A stretch of DNA of 64,000 nt from CAIXSC01 sp046349935 (GCA_046349935.1 JAXMBK010000004.1:806001-870000), one strand, 5' to 3'. Counted from the first letter of the stretch, positions 9,501-16,432 are shown. Numbers and translations are program-made. The notes: a model not told the origin generated them from the letters alone.

Positions 9501-10177
9501 ACGACATCGGCTTCGGCGGACTTGATCACGTGCTCGCGTCGGGCCGCAACGTCAACATCCTGGTGCTCGATACGGGCGTCTATTCCAATACGGGCGGTCA
9601 AGCGTCGAAATCGACGCCGCGCGCGGCGGTGGCGAAGTTCGCTGCGGGCGGCAAGGCGGTGAAACGCAAAGACCTGGGCATGCTGGCGGTCGCTTACGGC
9701 AGCGTCTACGTGGCTCAAATCGCCTTGGGCGCCAGTCCATTGCAAACGATTCGCGTCTTCGAAGAGGCCGAATCGTATCCCGGCACGTCGCTGATCCTGG
9801 CCTACAGCCACTGCATCGCGCACGGCATCGAGATGTCGACGTCGATGACGCATCAGAAAGACATCGTCAAATCGGGGTTCTGGCCGCTGTTCCGCTACGA
9901 TCCGCGCGAGGCCGTCGCCGGCGGTCATCCCTTCCAACTTGATAGCCGCAAGCCGACGTTGCGCTTCGAAGAGCTGGCAATGAAGGAGGCGCGCTTCGCC
10001 ATGTTAGCGCGCTCGCAACCCGAACAGGCGGCGGCGCTCTTTAAGCAAGCTCAACAAGACATTGACGACACTTGGCGCTACTACGAACAGATGGCCGGAG
10101 TTGAACGAGCGCTCGCCGAACCGATGCCGGTCGGCGCCGCGTCGCGTCGCAATTCGGGCGAGGAGGAATCGGCATGA
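6569..10177 (+). CDS. nifJ: Pyruvate:ferredoxin (flavodoxin) oxidoreductase
   Basis: This single-chain PFOR oxidises pyruvate with CoA to acetyl-CoA, CO2 and reduced ferredoxin, an oxygen-sensitive step of anaerobic metabolism. The protein has 1,202 residues, the usual length. Visible features are the N-terminal PFOR domain (RKFVTVDGNEAAAYVAHQ, YPITPATPMGE), two 4Fe-4S motifs (CIECGLCALVCP and CTGCGVCVDVCP at about residues 693-770), and the C-terminal thiamine-diphosphate domain (CAGCGETPYLKLL, GDGWAYDIGFGG, NTGGQASKSTP). I chose the GTG at 6569: AGAAGGAG lies 8 bases upstream and the protein then starts exactly at the family N-terminus. The open frame extends further upstream but has no homology. 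Its stop overlaps the next start by four bases (ATGA). Confidence 0.97.
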   Translation: MPRKFVTVDGNEAAAYVAHQTNEVIAIYPITPATPMGELADAWSAAGKRNLYGLVPEVMEMQSEGGAAGAIHGALQAGALSTTFTASQGLLLMIPNMYKIAGELTSTVFHIAARALATHALSIFGDHSDVMSVRAAGWAMLCSSSVQEAHDFALIAQSATLKSRLPFLHFFDGFRTSHEVNKIEQLEVEDLRAMIDDRLVQAHRDRALDPDRPKLRGTAQNPDVFFQAREACNPFYDAAPAIVQETFDQFARLTGRSYRLFDYQGHPQAERVLIVMGSGGGAVCEAVDELVARGQRVGVLQVRLYRPFSASAFLEQLPNTTRAIAVLDRTKEPGATGEPLFLDVLAALAEADSKRFLERPQVIGGRYGLASKEFTPAMAAAVFQELEAPQPRRRFTIGIHDDVTHLSLKWDPDCFVEPPEVKRAVFYGLGSDGTVGANKNSVKIIGENTPLYAQGYFVYDSKKAGSMTVSHLRFSSRPIRSTYLIRRADFVACHQFHFLERTDVLETADVGATFLLNSPYGPDQVWDHLPQEVQRQIVDKQLKFFVVDASKVARDAGLGLRINTVMQTCFFALSGVLPQAEAIEQIKASIKKSYAKRGEAVLQRNYAAVDASVAGMHQVVVPSTASSTLCRLPPVAGAAPDFVQRVTARIIAGQGDLLPVSALPVDGTFGTSTAKYEKRSIAAEIPIWDDKICIECGLCALVCPHAAIRTKAYAPEASVGAPEAFPFRELKGGDLAGQRLTIQVAPDDCTGCGVCVDVCPAKSKEAVKHKAINMQPKVEHLERERKNFEHFVALPEFDRTKAKRDTVKGSQLLQPLFEFSGACAGCGETPYLKLLTQLFGDRLLVANATGCSSIYGGNLPTTPWSTDRDGRGPAWSNSLFEDNAEFGLGMRLAAEAKTHFARQLLEECASAVGGDLVAATLAATQSDETQIAEQRRRVALIRERLASDSTPAARRLVGLADSLVQRSVWIIGGDGWAYDIGFGGLDHVLASGRNVNILVLDTGVYSNTGGQASKSTPRAAVAKFAAGGKAVKRKDLGMLAVAYGSVYVAQIALGASPLQTIRVFEEAESYPGTSLILAYSHCIAHGIEMSTSMTHQKDIVKSGFWPLFRYDPREAVAGGHPFQLDSRKPTLRFEELAMKEARFAMLARSQPEQAAALFKQAQQDIDDTWRYYEQMAGVERALAEPMPVGAASRRNSGEEESA

Positions 10178-11178
10178 GCGTCGATCTGACGACCCGCTAT
10201 TTGGGACTGACGCTGAAGAATCCGTTGGTCGCCAGCGCGAGCCCCCTTACCGGCGACCTCGACAAGCTCCGGCGGCTCGTGGAACACGGCGCGGCGGCCG
10301 CGGTGCTGCCGTCGTTGTTCGAGGAGCAGATCGAACACGACGAACTGCAAGTGCACGCGTTGTACGAGTCGCAAAGCGATGGGTTCGCCGAGTCGTTGTC
10401 GTATTTCCCGGAGCTCGAGACGTACAACACGGGGCCGCACGAGTATCTGGAGTTGATTCGAGCGGCGAAGCAATGCACAGGGGCGCCGATCATCGCGAGC
10501 CTCAATGGTTCCACGCGCGGCGGTTGGGTGCGGTACGCGAAGTTGATGCAGGACGCCGGCGCGGATGCGCTGGAGCTGAACGTCTACTTCATTCCGACCG
10601 ACCCGGACATGACGTCGTTGGACGTCGAGAATCGTTACGTCGACTTGATCCAGGCCGTGCGGGCGGAAGTCACGATCCCGCTGGCGGTCAAAGTCGGCGC
10701 CTCGTTCAGTTCCATCCCCCATGTGCTGCGCAAGTTCGTCGACGCGGGCGCCGACGGACTGGTGCTGTTCAATCGCTATTTGGAACCTGATGTCGACTTG
10801 GAGCAGTTGGCGTTCGTCCCGCGCGTGATGCTCAGCAGCCGGCATGAAATGTGGCGACCGCTGCGCTGGATCGCCGTGTTGCGCGACCAGCTGCAAGCGT
10901 CGCTCGCCATCACCAGCGGCGTCCACTTCTCCGAGGACGTGATCAAGGGGCTGCTGGCCGGCGCCGACGTCGCCATGATGGCGTCGCTGCTGTTGCGCTA
11001 CGGCCCCGAAGCGATCGACAAGCTACTGCACGAAATCACGCATTGGCTGGAAACGGGCGGTTACGAATCGGTCCAGCAAATGAAGGGGAGCATGAGCCTC
11101 AAACGCTGCGCCGACCCCAGTGCACTCGAACGCGCCAACTACATGAAAGCCCTCGCATCCTACACCGACCCGATCTAG
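10174..11178 (+). CDS. Dihydroorotate-dehydrogenase-like flavoprotein
   Basis: This is a 334-residue TIM-barrel protein of the dihydroorotate dehydrogenase/dihydropyrimidine dehydrogenase fold. Segments seen are the N-terminal YLGLTLKNPLVASASPLT, the substrate-side IIASLNGSTRGGWVRYAKLM, ALELNVYFIPTD, IPLAVKVGASFSS and the phosphate-binding ITSGVHFSEDVIKGLLAGADVAMMAS. It is translationally coupled to the PFOR gene (ATGA overlap), and homologues of this subgroup commonly sit beside nifJ. Its real substrate is not established; a role as an electron acceptor or donor partner of PFOR rather than in pyrimidine synthesis is inference. Confidence 0.88.
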   Translation: MSVDLTTRYLGLTLKNPLVASASPLTGDLDKLRRLVEHGAAAAVLPSLFEEQIEHDELQVHALYESQSDGFAESLSYFPELETYNTGPHEYLELIRAAKQCTGAPIIASLNGSTRGGWVRYAKLMQDAGADALELNVYFIPTDPDMTSLDVENRYVDLIQAVRAEVTIPLAVKVGASFSSIPHVLRKFVDAGADGLVLFNRYLEPDVDLEQLAFVPRVMLSSRHEMWRPLRWIAVLRDQLQASLAITSGVHFSEDVIKGLLAGADVAMMASLLLRYGPEAIDKLLHEITHWLETGGYESVQQMKGSMSLKRCADPSALERANYMKALASYTDPI

Positions 11179-11203
11179 GCTTGAGGCTCGAGACTTGAGG
11201 CGG

Positions 11204-11419
11204 GAGAGAACCGGCCTAGCGGCCAGTAGGGTGGGCCAAGCGAGCTTTGCGAGCGCGGGCCCACCATTTGCGCAGAGAGTAGAAAGTAGAAAGTAGAGAG
11301 TAGAGCCAGCCTAGCGGCCGGTAGGGTGGGCCAAGCGAGGCTTTGCGAGCGCGGGCCCACCAAGCTGCGCAGAGAGTAGAAAGTAGAAAGTAGAGCCAGC
11401 CTGGCGGCCAGGGCCCACC
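11204..11419. repeat. Two-and-a-part copy tandem repeat with hairpin
   Basis: The spacer between two convergent genes holds two near-identical units of about 95 bp. Each has a GGTGGGCC...GGCCCACC hairpin (11230-11265 and 11325-11361) followed by an AG-rich run of GTAGAAAGTAGA repeats. The remnant of a third unit (CTGGCGGCCAGGGCCCACC) ends at 11419. The hairpins could act as bidirectional terminators for the flanking convergent genes. Only two full units and no unique spacers, so it is not a CRISPR array. Confidence 0.85.
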
Positions 11420-11423
11420 ATCT

Positions 11424-12785
11424 TCACTCCGCCTCCTGCAGCTCGTTGGGCTGGATATTGTACTTCTCGACCAATCGGTACAACTTGCGGCGATCGATGC
11501 CGAGCGCTTTGGCGGCGCGGGTCTTGTTGCCGTGCATGCGTCGCAGCACTTCGACGACCTTGCCGCGTTCGATCGAAGCCAAGTCATCGCTGATCGTCTG
11601 ATCCAGCGACACGCCGCCCGCCTCGTTCGTCTGCACTTCGCGCGGCAGGTCATGGGCGTGGATGCGGTGATCGTCGGCCATGATCTTGGCCCGTTCCAAG
11701 GCGTTGATCAGCTGCCGCACGTTGCCCGGCCACGCGTACCGCTCAAGCTGGTGCACCGCGTCCTCGTCAATCTCCCACGCGGTTCCCAGGAAGTGGCGGA
11801 CGAGCAGCGGGATGTCGCCCAGCCGCGAGCGCAGCGGCGGCAATTCGAGCGACATGACGTTGATGCGATAGTACAGATCCTCGCGGAACCGCCCCGCCGC
11901 CACTTCGGCCGACAGATTGCGGTTGGTGGCGGCGAGCAGCCGGACGTTCACCTTGCGCTCCTTGATCGAGCCAATGCGGCGCATTGAGCCGTCCTCGAGC
12001 ACGCGCAGGAGTTTAGCCTGGAGTGACCCGGGCATTTCGCCGATTTCGTCAATGAATAGCGTTCCGCCGTCGGCGACTTCGAACAACCCGGGCTTGGTGG
12101 ACAAGGCGCCGGTGAAGGCTCCCTTCTCGTGGCCGAACAACTCGCTTTCCAACAGCGTTTCGGGGAGTGCGGCGCAGTTGATGACGACCATTGGTTTGTC
12201 GGCCCGCAAGCTCCGCTGATGCAGGGCTCGTGCGACCAACTCCTTGCCGGTGCCGCTTTCTCCTTGAATCAAGATGGCGCGTTCGCTCGGCCCCGCGCGA
12301 TCGATCAACCGATACACCTCCTGCATCACGGCCGATTCCCCCACCAGCTCGCTGCCCGGCTGGCTGCGTTGCAGCAACTGCCGCAATTGGAGGTTTTCCT
12401 TGGTAAGCCGCCGTCGGTCCTGGGCCTTCTCGACGAGCACTTCGAGTTCGCGCAGGGGGAAGGGCTTGGTGAGGTAATCGTAGGCGCCGGCTTTCATCGA
12501 GGCGACGGCCGTTTCGACGGTCGCCTGGCCGGTGAGCATGATCACCTCGCATTCGACCTGCAGGGCCTTGAATTTTTCGAGCAGCGCGAGGCCCGACATG
12601 CCGGGCAGCATCATGTCGAAGACGGCCACGTCGAATTCGCGGCGTTGGACCAGCTCCAACGCCTGTTCGCCGTTGCCCGCTTCTTCTACGTGGTATCCGC
12701 GTTGCATGAAGCGCCGCGCCAACGTCCCGCGGAATTCGTCATCGTCATCGACGACCAACAACGCCAGATGAGGGATGGTGCTCAT
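11424..12785 (-). CDS. NtrC-family sigma-54-dependent response regulator
   Basis: A 453-residue activator with a receiver (residues about 8-122; D57 in VAVFDMMLPG, K in LTKPFPL), an AAA+ sigma-54 activation domain (about 145-375) and a Fis-type helix-turn-helix (about 405-445). The AAA+ part contains Walker A GESGTGKE, the sigma-54-contacting GAFTGA loop, Walker B GGTLFIDEIGEM and the arginine-finger region RFREDLYYR. The DNA-binding end reads VVEVLRRMHGNKTRAAKALGIDRRKLYRLV. It is the obvious candidate to activate the sigma-54 promoters found at 6217-6232, 6469-6484 and 13020-13035. Its cognate kinase is probably one of the two kinases at 2735-6149 (inference). A weaker sigma-54-like site lies in its own upstream region. 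Confidence 0.96.
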   Translation of the reverse strand: MSTIPHLALLVVDDDDEFRGTLARRFMQRGYHVEEAGNGEQALELVQRREFDVAVFDMMLPGMSGLALLEKFKALQVECEVIMLTGQATVETAVASMKAGAYDYLTKPFPLRELEVLVEKAQDRRRLTKENLQLRQLLQRSQPGSELVGESAVMQEVYRLIDRAGPSERAILIQGESGTGKELVARALHQRSLRADKPMVVINCAALPETLLESELFGHEKGAFTGALSTKPGLFEVADGGTLFIDEIGEMPGSLQAKLLRVLEDGSMRRIGSIKERKVNVRLLAATNRNLSAEVAAGRFREDLYYRINVMSLELPPLRSRLGDIPLLVRHFLGTAWEIDEDAVHQLERYAWPGNVRQLINALERAKIMADDHRIHAHDLPREVQTNEAGGVSLDQTISDDLASIERGKVVEVLRRMHGNKTRAAKALGIDRRKLYRLVEKYNIQPNELQEAE

Positions 12786-12858
12786 GAGATTCTCCTTACC
12801 TTCCGCCTTGAATCACATGCGCGATGAGCAGCTTCGCGCGCGCGGTCGGGATCACTTT

Positions 12859-12874
12859 TGTGCTCATTCGCACA
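12859..12874. promoter_or_regulatory. Candidate activator-binding dyad
   Basis: TGTGCTCATTCGCACA shares the frame TGTGC-N7-CACA with the dyad at 6352-6367. Its right half TTCGCACA and the left half TGTGCGAA of the other copy would together form a perfect palindrome. It lies about 146 bp upstream of the sigma-54 promoter at 13020. Confidence 0.45.
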
Positions 12875-12919
12875 CTCGCGGCCGAAATCAGCCGTTCGCT
12901 GCGAACCAAGTCACTCTAG

Positions 12920-12936
12920 AGCAAATTCCATCCCAA
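12920..12936 (-). promoter_or_regulatory. Weak sigma-54-like promoter of the activator gene
   Basis: On the minus strand the site reads TTGGGATGGAATTTGCT. The GG-N10-GC spacing and the TTGCT block are right, but two bases of the GGCAC block differ. It would give a leader of about 125 bases to the activator ATG at 12785. Confidence 0.35.
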
Positions 12937-13019
12937 TCGCGCGGCGCACTGCAAAGAGCGGCAGTTTAGCGAGTTGTCATGCGGGAGGGCAGGCGGCTGC
13001 CGGCGGAGTCTCCTCCCAC

Positions 13020-13035
13020 TGGCACTCGAATTGCA
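13020..13035 (+). promoter_or_regulatory. Sigma-54 promoter upstream of the CBS/kinase operon
   Basis: TGGCACTCGAATTGCA fits TGGCAC-N5-TTGCA exactly, with GG and GC ten bases apart. The predicted start is near 13046, about 116 bases before the CBS-protein ATG. It is adjacent to and divergent from the sigma-54 activator gene. Confidence 0.8.
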
Positions 13036-13161
13036 TCTGCATGAAGTACTGGTAGGAGCCGCCTCAGGAACCCAGCACTCGGCCGGCCCCGCGCGAGCGA
13101 GCGGCCTGCGAGTCCGCAGTGAAGGTTCTCTCCTGCCAGCAACAGAACGGCGAGGTGTGCG

Positions 13162-13626
13162 ATGGATCTAGCGTTGGAGAGACTGCAGTCGTTGACGGTC
13201 CGAGACGTCATGGCGCGCGAGGTGGTGTGGATTCCCGCACGGCTGGGCATGGCCGAAGTGGCGCACCTGCTGCGGCGGCATGACTTGTCCTCGGCGCCGG
13301 TGGTCGACGCACAGGGCGCCTGCGTCGGCATGCTGAGCGCCGCCGATTTCCTCCGCCGCGATGAACAGAACGTGGAGGATGCGTCGGCGCGAGTACGTCC
13401 GCAGTGGCGTCCCGAGGACGTCGCGGAGACGTTCATGTCGCGCGCCGTGCAGTCGGTGCCGCTCAACGCGCCGTTGTTGCAAACCGCCCGAATCATGACC
13501 GCTCAGCACGTGCACCACCTTCCCGTGATCGATCATCACGGACGCCCCGTCGGCATGGTAAGCACGATGGACGTCATCGCGGCCATGCTGAACGCGTTGC
13601 ACGAACAGGCCATCGCCAGCGGCTGA
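13162..13626 (+). CDS. CBS-domain pair protein
   Basis: The 154-residue protein consists of two CBS motifs. The first (residues about 12-70) runs from VRDVMAREVVWIPARLGMAEVAHLLRR to GMLSAADFLRR; the second (about 90-148) runs from ETFMSRAVQSVPLNAPLLQTARIM to GMVSTMDVIAAM. CBS pairs bind adenine nucleotides and often report energy state. The start has GAGGTG five bases upstream. Stand-alone CBS-pair proteins are members of some hypoxia/dormancy regulons, for example HRP1 in mycobacteria; the analogy here rests on context. It is followed after 65 bp by the APH/P-loop fusion gene and is probably co-transcribed with it from the sigma-54 promoter at 13020. Confidence 0.92.
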   Translation: MDLALERLQSLTVRDVMAREVVWIPARLGMAEVAHLLRRHDLSSAPVVDAQGACVGMLSAADFLRRDEQNVEDASARVRPQWRPEDVAETFMSRAVQSVPLNAPLLQTARIMTAQHVHHLPVIDHHGRPVGMVSTMDVIAAMLNALHEQAIASG

Positions 13627-13691
13627 ACTCGAGTGGCGCGCGCCTGGCGTCGTTTCGTTTGCTGCGAGGTCAAACCGAGGAGTAACAAGCC

Positions 13692-15314
13692 ATGAGTCGG
13701 TTGAATTGGGCCGGCTCGGATGAAGTGGCTGACGCGTGGCAGGAGCGAATTGCGTTCTTGTGCAATCCCGCCTCGTATCCGGACGGCGGCGACACGGTCG
13801 AATGCATCGAAACGCACATGTCGTGGGTCTTCTTGACGTCGCGTTACGCCTACAAGCTGAAGAAGCCGGTGTCTTTTGGGTTCGTCGACTTCAGCACGCG
13901 CGAGCGCCGTTATCAGGCTTGTCGCGACGAACTGCGTCTCAATCAACGTTTGGCGCCCGACGTCTATCAGGGACTCACGCCGATCACCCTCGATCGACAA
14001 GGCCGGCGTCGTCTGGGCGGCGTCGTCTCGGTCGACGAATGGTTGGTGCGCATGCGGCGTCTGCCCGCCGAAAAGTGCTTGGCGCGCATGATCAGCGAGC
14101 GGAGGGTGACGCCGCGCGACATCGGATTGCTGGCCGATCGACTCTGGGAGTTCTATCGCAGTTTGCCGCCGGTGCCGAGCCGCGCCGACGAGTATCGACG
14201 GGCGATCGGGGAGCATGTGGACGACAACGAGCGGGAGTTGTCCGAGTTGCCCTTCTTGCTTGAGGGACGCGTGCAGCGCGTGTTGGCGCAGCAACGGCGA
14301 GCCTTGACGTTGACGCCCGAGATGTTCGACGTCCGAGTGTGCGACGGGCGCGTGATCGAGGGACACGGGGACTTGCGACCTGAGCATGTGTATTTCGCGC
14401 CGAAGCCGGTCGTGATCGACGCGCTCGAGTTTAGCCGCGAATTGCGGACGCTCGATGTGCTCGATGAACTGAGTTTCTTCGCCATGGAGTGCGCCGTCGC
14501 CGAAGCGCCGGAAGTGGGCGCTCAGGTCGTCGAGCGGTATCAGCTGGCGGCGCACGACGACCCGCCTGCGGAGTTACGGGCGTTTTACGAATCGTATCGA
14601 GCGCTGGTGCGGGCGAAGGTGGCGGCGCTGCGTGCGGCTCAGGCCCCTTGGGAATCGCCCGCCGCCTTGGAAGGTCGGCACGCCGCGATCCGGTATGTCG
14701 CTTGGGCCGATCGGCGTTGGGAGGGGCTCTACCGGCCGCTGTTGGTAGTCGTCATGGGCGGCTCCGGCGCCGGCAAATCGACGCTCGCCGGCGAACTTGC
14801 TCGGTTGCTGGGCGGCTATCGTCTCGGGACCGACGCCTGCCGACGACTCGACATCGACGTCGCTTCGGTCCCCGCGTACGGCGGCGGTCGCTATTCGCCC
14901 GAGGAACGCGCGAGAATCTACCGGCTGGTCCGCGAGAGCGCCGTGGCAGCGCTGCCGCAGCGCTCGACCGTCGTCCTGGATGGGACCTACGGCGACGAGG
15001 AACAGCGGCGCTTGTTGCTGGAAGCCGCCCGCCGAGTCAACGCGACAGTCGTCTTCATCGAATGTCGCTGCTCGCTGGAAACGGCGCGCAGCCGGGTCGC
15101 GGCGCGCTGCAGGTCGCACGAGTCGGAGATTCGACCGGAGATGCTGGAGCAACAGGCGCGCGATCGGGCGCCTCTCGCTAGCGACCTGCCGACGGCCGTC
15201 GTCGACGCCGAAGGGCGACTCGAGTCCACCGTCGCCGAGGCGGTGGCGGCGCTGCGGCGGGCGTTGAGTGCGCCGCTTTCCTATCCGCGAACCACAGCGA
15301 TTCCCGCTTCGTAG
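13692..15314 (+). CDS. APH-like kinase fused to P-loop ATP-binding domain
   Basis: The 540-residue protein is of the 'bifunctional aminoglycoside phosphotransferase/ATP-binding protein' type. The N-terminal half (residues 1-340) shows a protein-kinase-like/APH fold with a nucleotide lobe (FLTSRYAYKLKKPVSFGFVDFS) and the catalytic loop EGHGDLRPEHVYF followed by VIDALEFS. The C-terminal half (about 350-530) is a zeta-toxin/shikimate-kinase-like P-loop domain with Walker A VVMGGSGAGKSTLAGELA and the RLGTDACRR segment. The natural substrate is unknown; the name does not imply antibiotic resistance. The ATG has GAGGAG 10 bases upstream. Such genes recur near CBS, Hsp20 and redox-stress genes in other bacteria (general knowledge), which fits this neighbourhood. 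Confidence 0.9.
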   Translation: MSRLNWAGSDEVADAWQERIAFLCNPASYPDGGDTVECIETHMSWVFLTSRYAYKLKKPVSFGFVDFSTRERRYQACRDELRLNQRLAPDVYQGLTPITLDRQGRRRLGGVVSVDEWLVRMRRLPAEKCLARMISERRVTPRDIGLLADRLWEFYRSLPPVPSRADEYRRAIGEHVDDNERELSELPFLLEGRVQRVLAQQRRALTLTPEMFDVRVCDGRVIEGHGDLRPEHVYFAPKPVVIDALEFSRELRTLDVLDELSFFAMECAVAEAPEVGAQVVERYQLAAHDDPPAELRAFYESYRALVRAKVAALRAAQAPWESPAALEGRHAAIRYVAWADRRWEGLYRPLLVVVMGGSGAGKSTLAGELARLLGGYRLGTDACRRLDIDVASVPAYGGGRYSPEERARIYRLVRESAVAALPQRSTVVLDGTYGDEEQRRLLLEAARRVNATVVFIECRCSLETARSRVAARCRSHESEIRPEMLEQQARDRAPLASDLPTAVVDAEGRLESTVAEAVAALRRALSAPLSYPRTTAIPAS

Positions 15315-15346
15315 AATAAAGTGGAAGAGCTAAGGATCTCGGCGGC

Positions 15347-15393
15347 CTGTCGGGCTCCGAGAGTTGCTCGTGCGAGCTGCGGCGGCCCGACAG
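15347..15393 (+). promoter_or_regulatory. Nested hairpin in the hsp20 leader region
   Basis: An outer inverted repeat CTGTCGGGC (15347-15355) / GCCCGACAG (15385-15393) encloses an inner hairpin GCTCG-TG-CGAGC (15366-15377). It lies between the preceding stop codon and the strong Shine-Dalgarno AAGGAGG (15409-15415) of hsp20. It could be the terminator of the previous gene or a structured hsp20 leader; no U-run follows the stem. Confidence 0.45.
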
Positions 15394-15421
15394 ACCTCCG
15401 AATTGGGTAAGGAGGAATGTC

Positions 15422-15871
15422 ATGTTCCGGTCGATGACTCCATGGACGCACAGGCTGCCTGGACTCGGCACGCTCGAACGTGAAGTTCCGTCGCTGTTCG
15501 AACGGATGTTCGGCGTCGAGGAATGGCCCGCTTGGGCAGGTGCTTTCGCCCCGCGCACCAACGTTGCGGAAACTCCGGAAGCACTCGAAGTGACCGTGGA
15601 ACTCCCAGGCATGAAACCGGAGGAGTTCAAGGTCGAGGTGCATCACCACGAACTGTGGGTGATGGGTGAAAAGAAGGAAGAGAAGGAGGAAAAGGGGAAG
15701 ACTTTCCACCGGATGGAACGCCGCTACGGCGAGTTCAAACGCGTGATTCCGCTCCCCGAAAACGTCAACCTTGAAAAGGTCGCAGCGGAGTTCAAGGAAG
15801 GCGTGCTGCGCATCGCGATCCCCAAAACGGGCGAAACGCCCGCCAAGCAGATCGAGGTGACGGCAGCGTAG
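15422..15871 (+). CDS. Small heat-shock protein, Hsp20/alpha-crystallin family
   Basis: The 149-residue ATP-independent chaperone has an alpha-crystallin domain from about residue 42 (APRTNVAETPEALEVTVELPGMKPEEFKVEVHHHELWVMGEKKEE) to the end. It contains GEFKRVIPLPENVNLEKVAAEFKEGVLRIAIPK, the conserved A-x-x-x-n-GVL motif. The C-terminus is short and lacks an obvious IxI/V tail. A very strong Shine-Dalgarno (AAGGAGG) precedes the ATG, so high expression is expected. It follows the CBS and APH/P-loop genes. A stem-loop terminator lies just downstream. Confidence 0.96.
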   Translation: MFRSMTPWTHRLPGLGTLEREVPSLFERMFGVEEWPAWAGAFAPRTNVAETPEALEVTVELPGMKPEEFKVEVHHHELWVMGEKKEEKEEKGKTFHRMERRYGEFKRVIPLPENVNLEKVAAEFKEGVLRIAIPKTGETPAKQIEVTAA

Positions 15872-15909
15872 GAGGCGGCCATCCTCGCATGGCCGGCCGA
15901 TGGTAACCG

Positions 15910-15945
15910 GGGGCTCCGATCCATTGCGGGGCCCCTTGGCGTTTT
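15910..15945 (+). terminator. Rho-independent terminator after hsp20
   Basis: GGGGCTCC (15910-15917) pairs with GGGGCCCC (15928-15935) through eight positions including one G-U, with a 10-base loop, followed by TTGGCGTTTT. It ends about 40-70 bases after the hsp20 stop. Confidence 0.7.
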
Positions 15946-15960
15946 GGCACAGGATTTGTA
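15945..15960 (+). promoter_or_regulatory. Degenerate sigma-54-like site
   Basis: TGGCACAGGATTTGTA keeps the TGGCAC block and spacing, but the essential -12 GC is GT. It lies 85 bp before the small membrane protein gene. Function is doubtful; listed because it follows three better sites in the same cluster. Confidence 0.25.
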
Positions 15961-16045
15961 GCCTTGAGGCACGCTGCAGGAGCGACGACTTGGCGAGCGA
16001 ACGACGCAGCCAGCCGGCCGGCTTCTCGTTCCCGAAAGGTTCTGC

Positions 16046-16432
16046 ATGTCCCGTACCGTCGTCAACTTCTTTCTCGATACGGCGCTGCTCATTGCGTTCG
16101 TACTGCTCGTGTGGTGTTCGACGATCCTCCGGTTCGTTTTTCCCCCCGGTCCCAACGCCGACGGCTGGACCCTTTGGGGCTGGGACTACGACCGCTGGTC
16201 GGCGCTGCAGTTCGGCATGGTCGGGACGCTGGCCGTCGGCTTCCTGATCCATGTCATGCTGCACTGGACTTGGGTTTGCGGCGTGATTGCAAGCCGCTTT
16301 GGCGGCGACAAGAAGTCGATGAACGACGACGGCATTCGGACGCTCTACGGCGTCGGACTCCTGATCGTCGCGCTCGGCTCGATCGGCATCGGCGTCGGCG
16401 CCGCCGTCCTCTCCATCCGCTCCCCCTATTGA
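16046..16432 (+). CDS. Small three-helix membrane protein, DUF4405-like
   Basis: The 128-residue protein has three predicted membrane segments (residues about 6-32, 56-80 and 100-122). The middle helix contains FLIHVMLHWTWVCGVIA, whose spaced histidines resemble the haem-ligand helices of small cytochrome-b-like proteins. That makes a redox role possible but unproven. GAAAGG precedes the ATG. It sits between hsp20 and tsaD. Family assignment to DUF4405 is from memory of the His/Trp pattern and is tentative. Confidence 0.7.
   Translation: MSRTVVNFFLDTALLIAFVLLVWCSTILRFVFPPGPNADGWTLWGWDYDRWSALQFGMVGTLAVGFLIHVMLHWTWVCGVIASRFGGDKKSMNDDGIRTLYGVGLLIVALGSIGIGVGAAVLSIRSPY

Larger units (their letters stand above)
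12786..13161. other. Divergent regulatory region of the sigma-54 activator and CBS genes
   Basis: This 376-bp gene-free region holds a dyad TGTGCTCATTCGCACA (12859-12874), a second palindrome GTTCGCTGCGAAC (12894-12906), a weak minus-strand sigma-54-like site (12936-12920) and a strong plus-strand sigma-54 promoter (13020-13035). No convincing small coding frame was seen. Confidence 0.6.

Noticed and set aside
7964..9937. A 657-residue open frame on the minus strand, opposite PFOR
   Set aside because: Same GC artefact; no domain motifs, while the sense strand has intact PFOR cofactor motifs.
11204..11419. CRISPR-like array
   Set aside because: Only two full units, no unique spacers of constant length and no cas genes.
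13692..15314. Antibiotic-resistance gene (aminoglycoside phosphotransferase)
   Set aside because: Only the kinase fold is shared; the fusion to a P-loop domain and the stress-gene context argue against a resistance role.
15352..15367. Possible sigma-54 promoter before hsp20 (GGGCTCCGAGAGTTGC)
   Set aside because: The GG to GC spacing is 11 rather than 10 bases and the bases lie inside the hairpin; sigma-54 tolerates spacing changes poorly.
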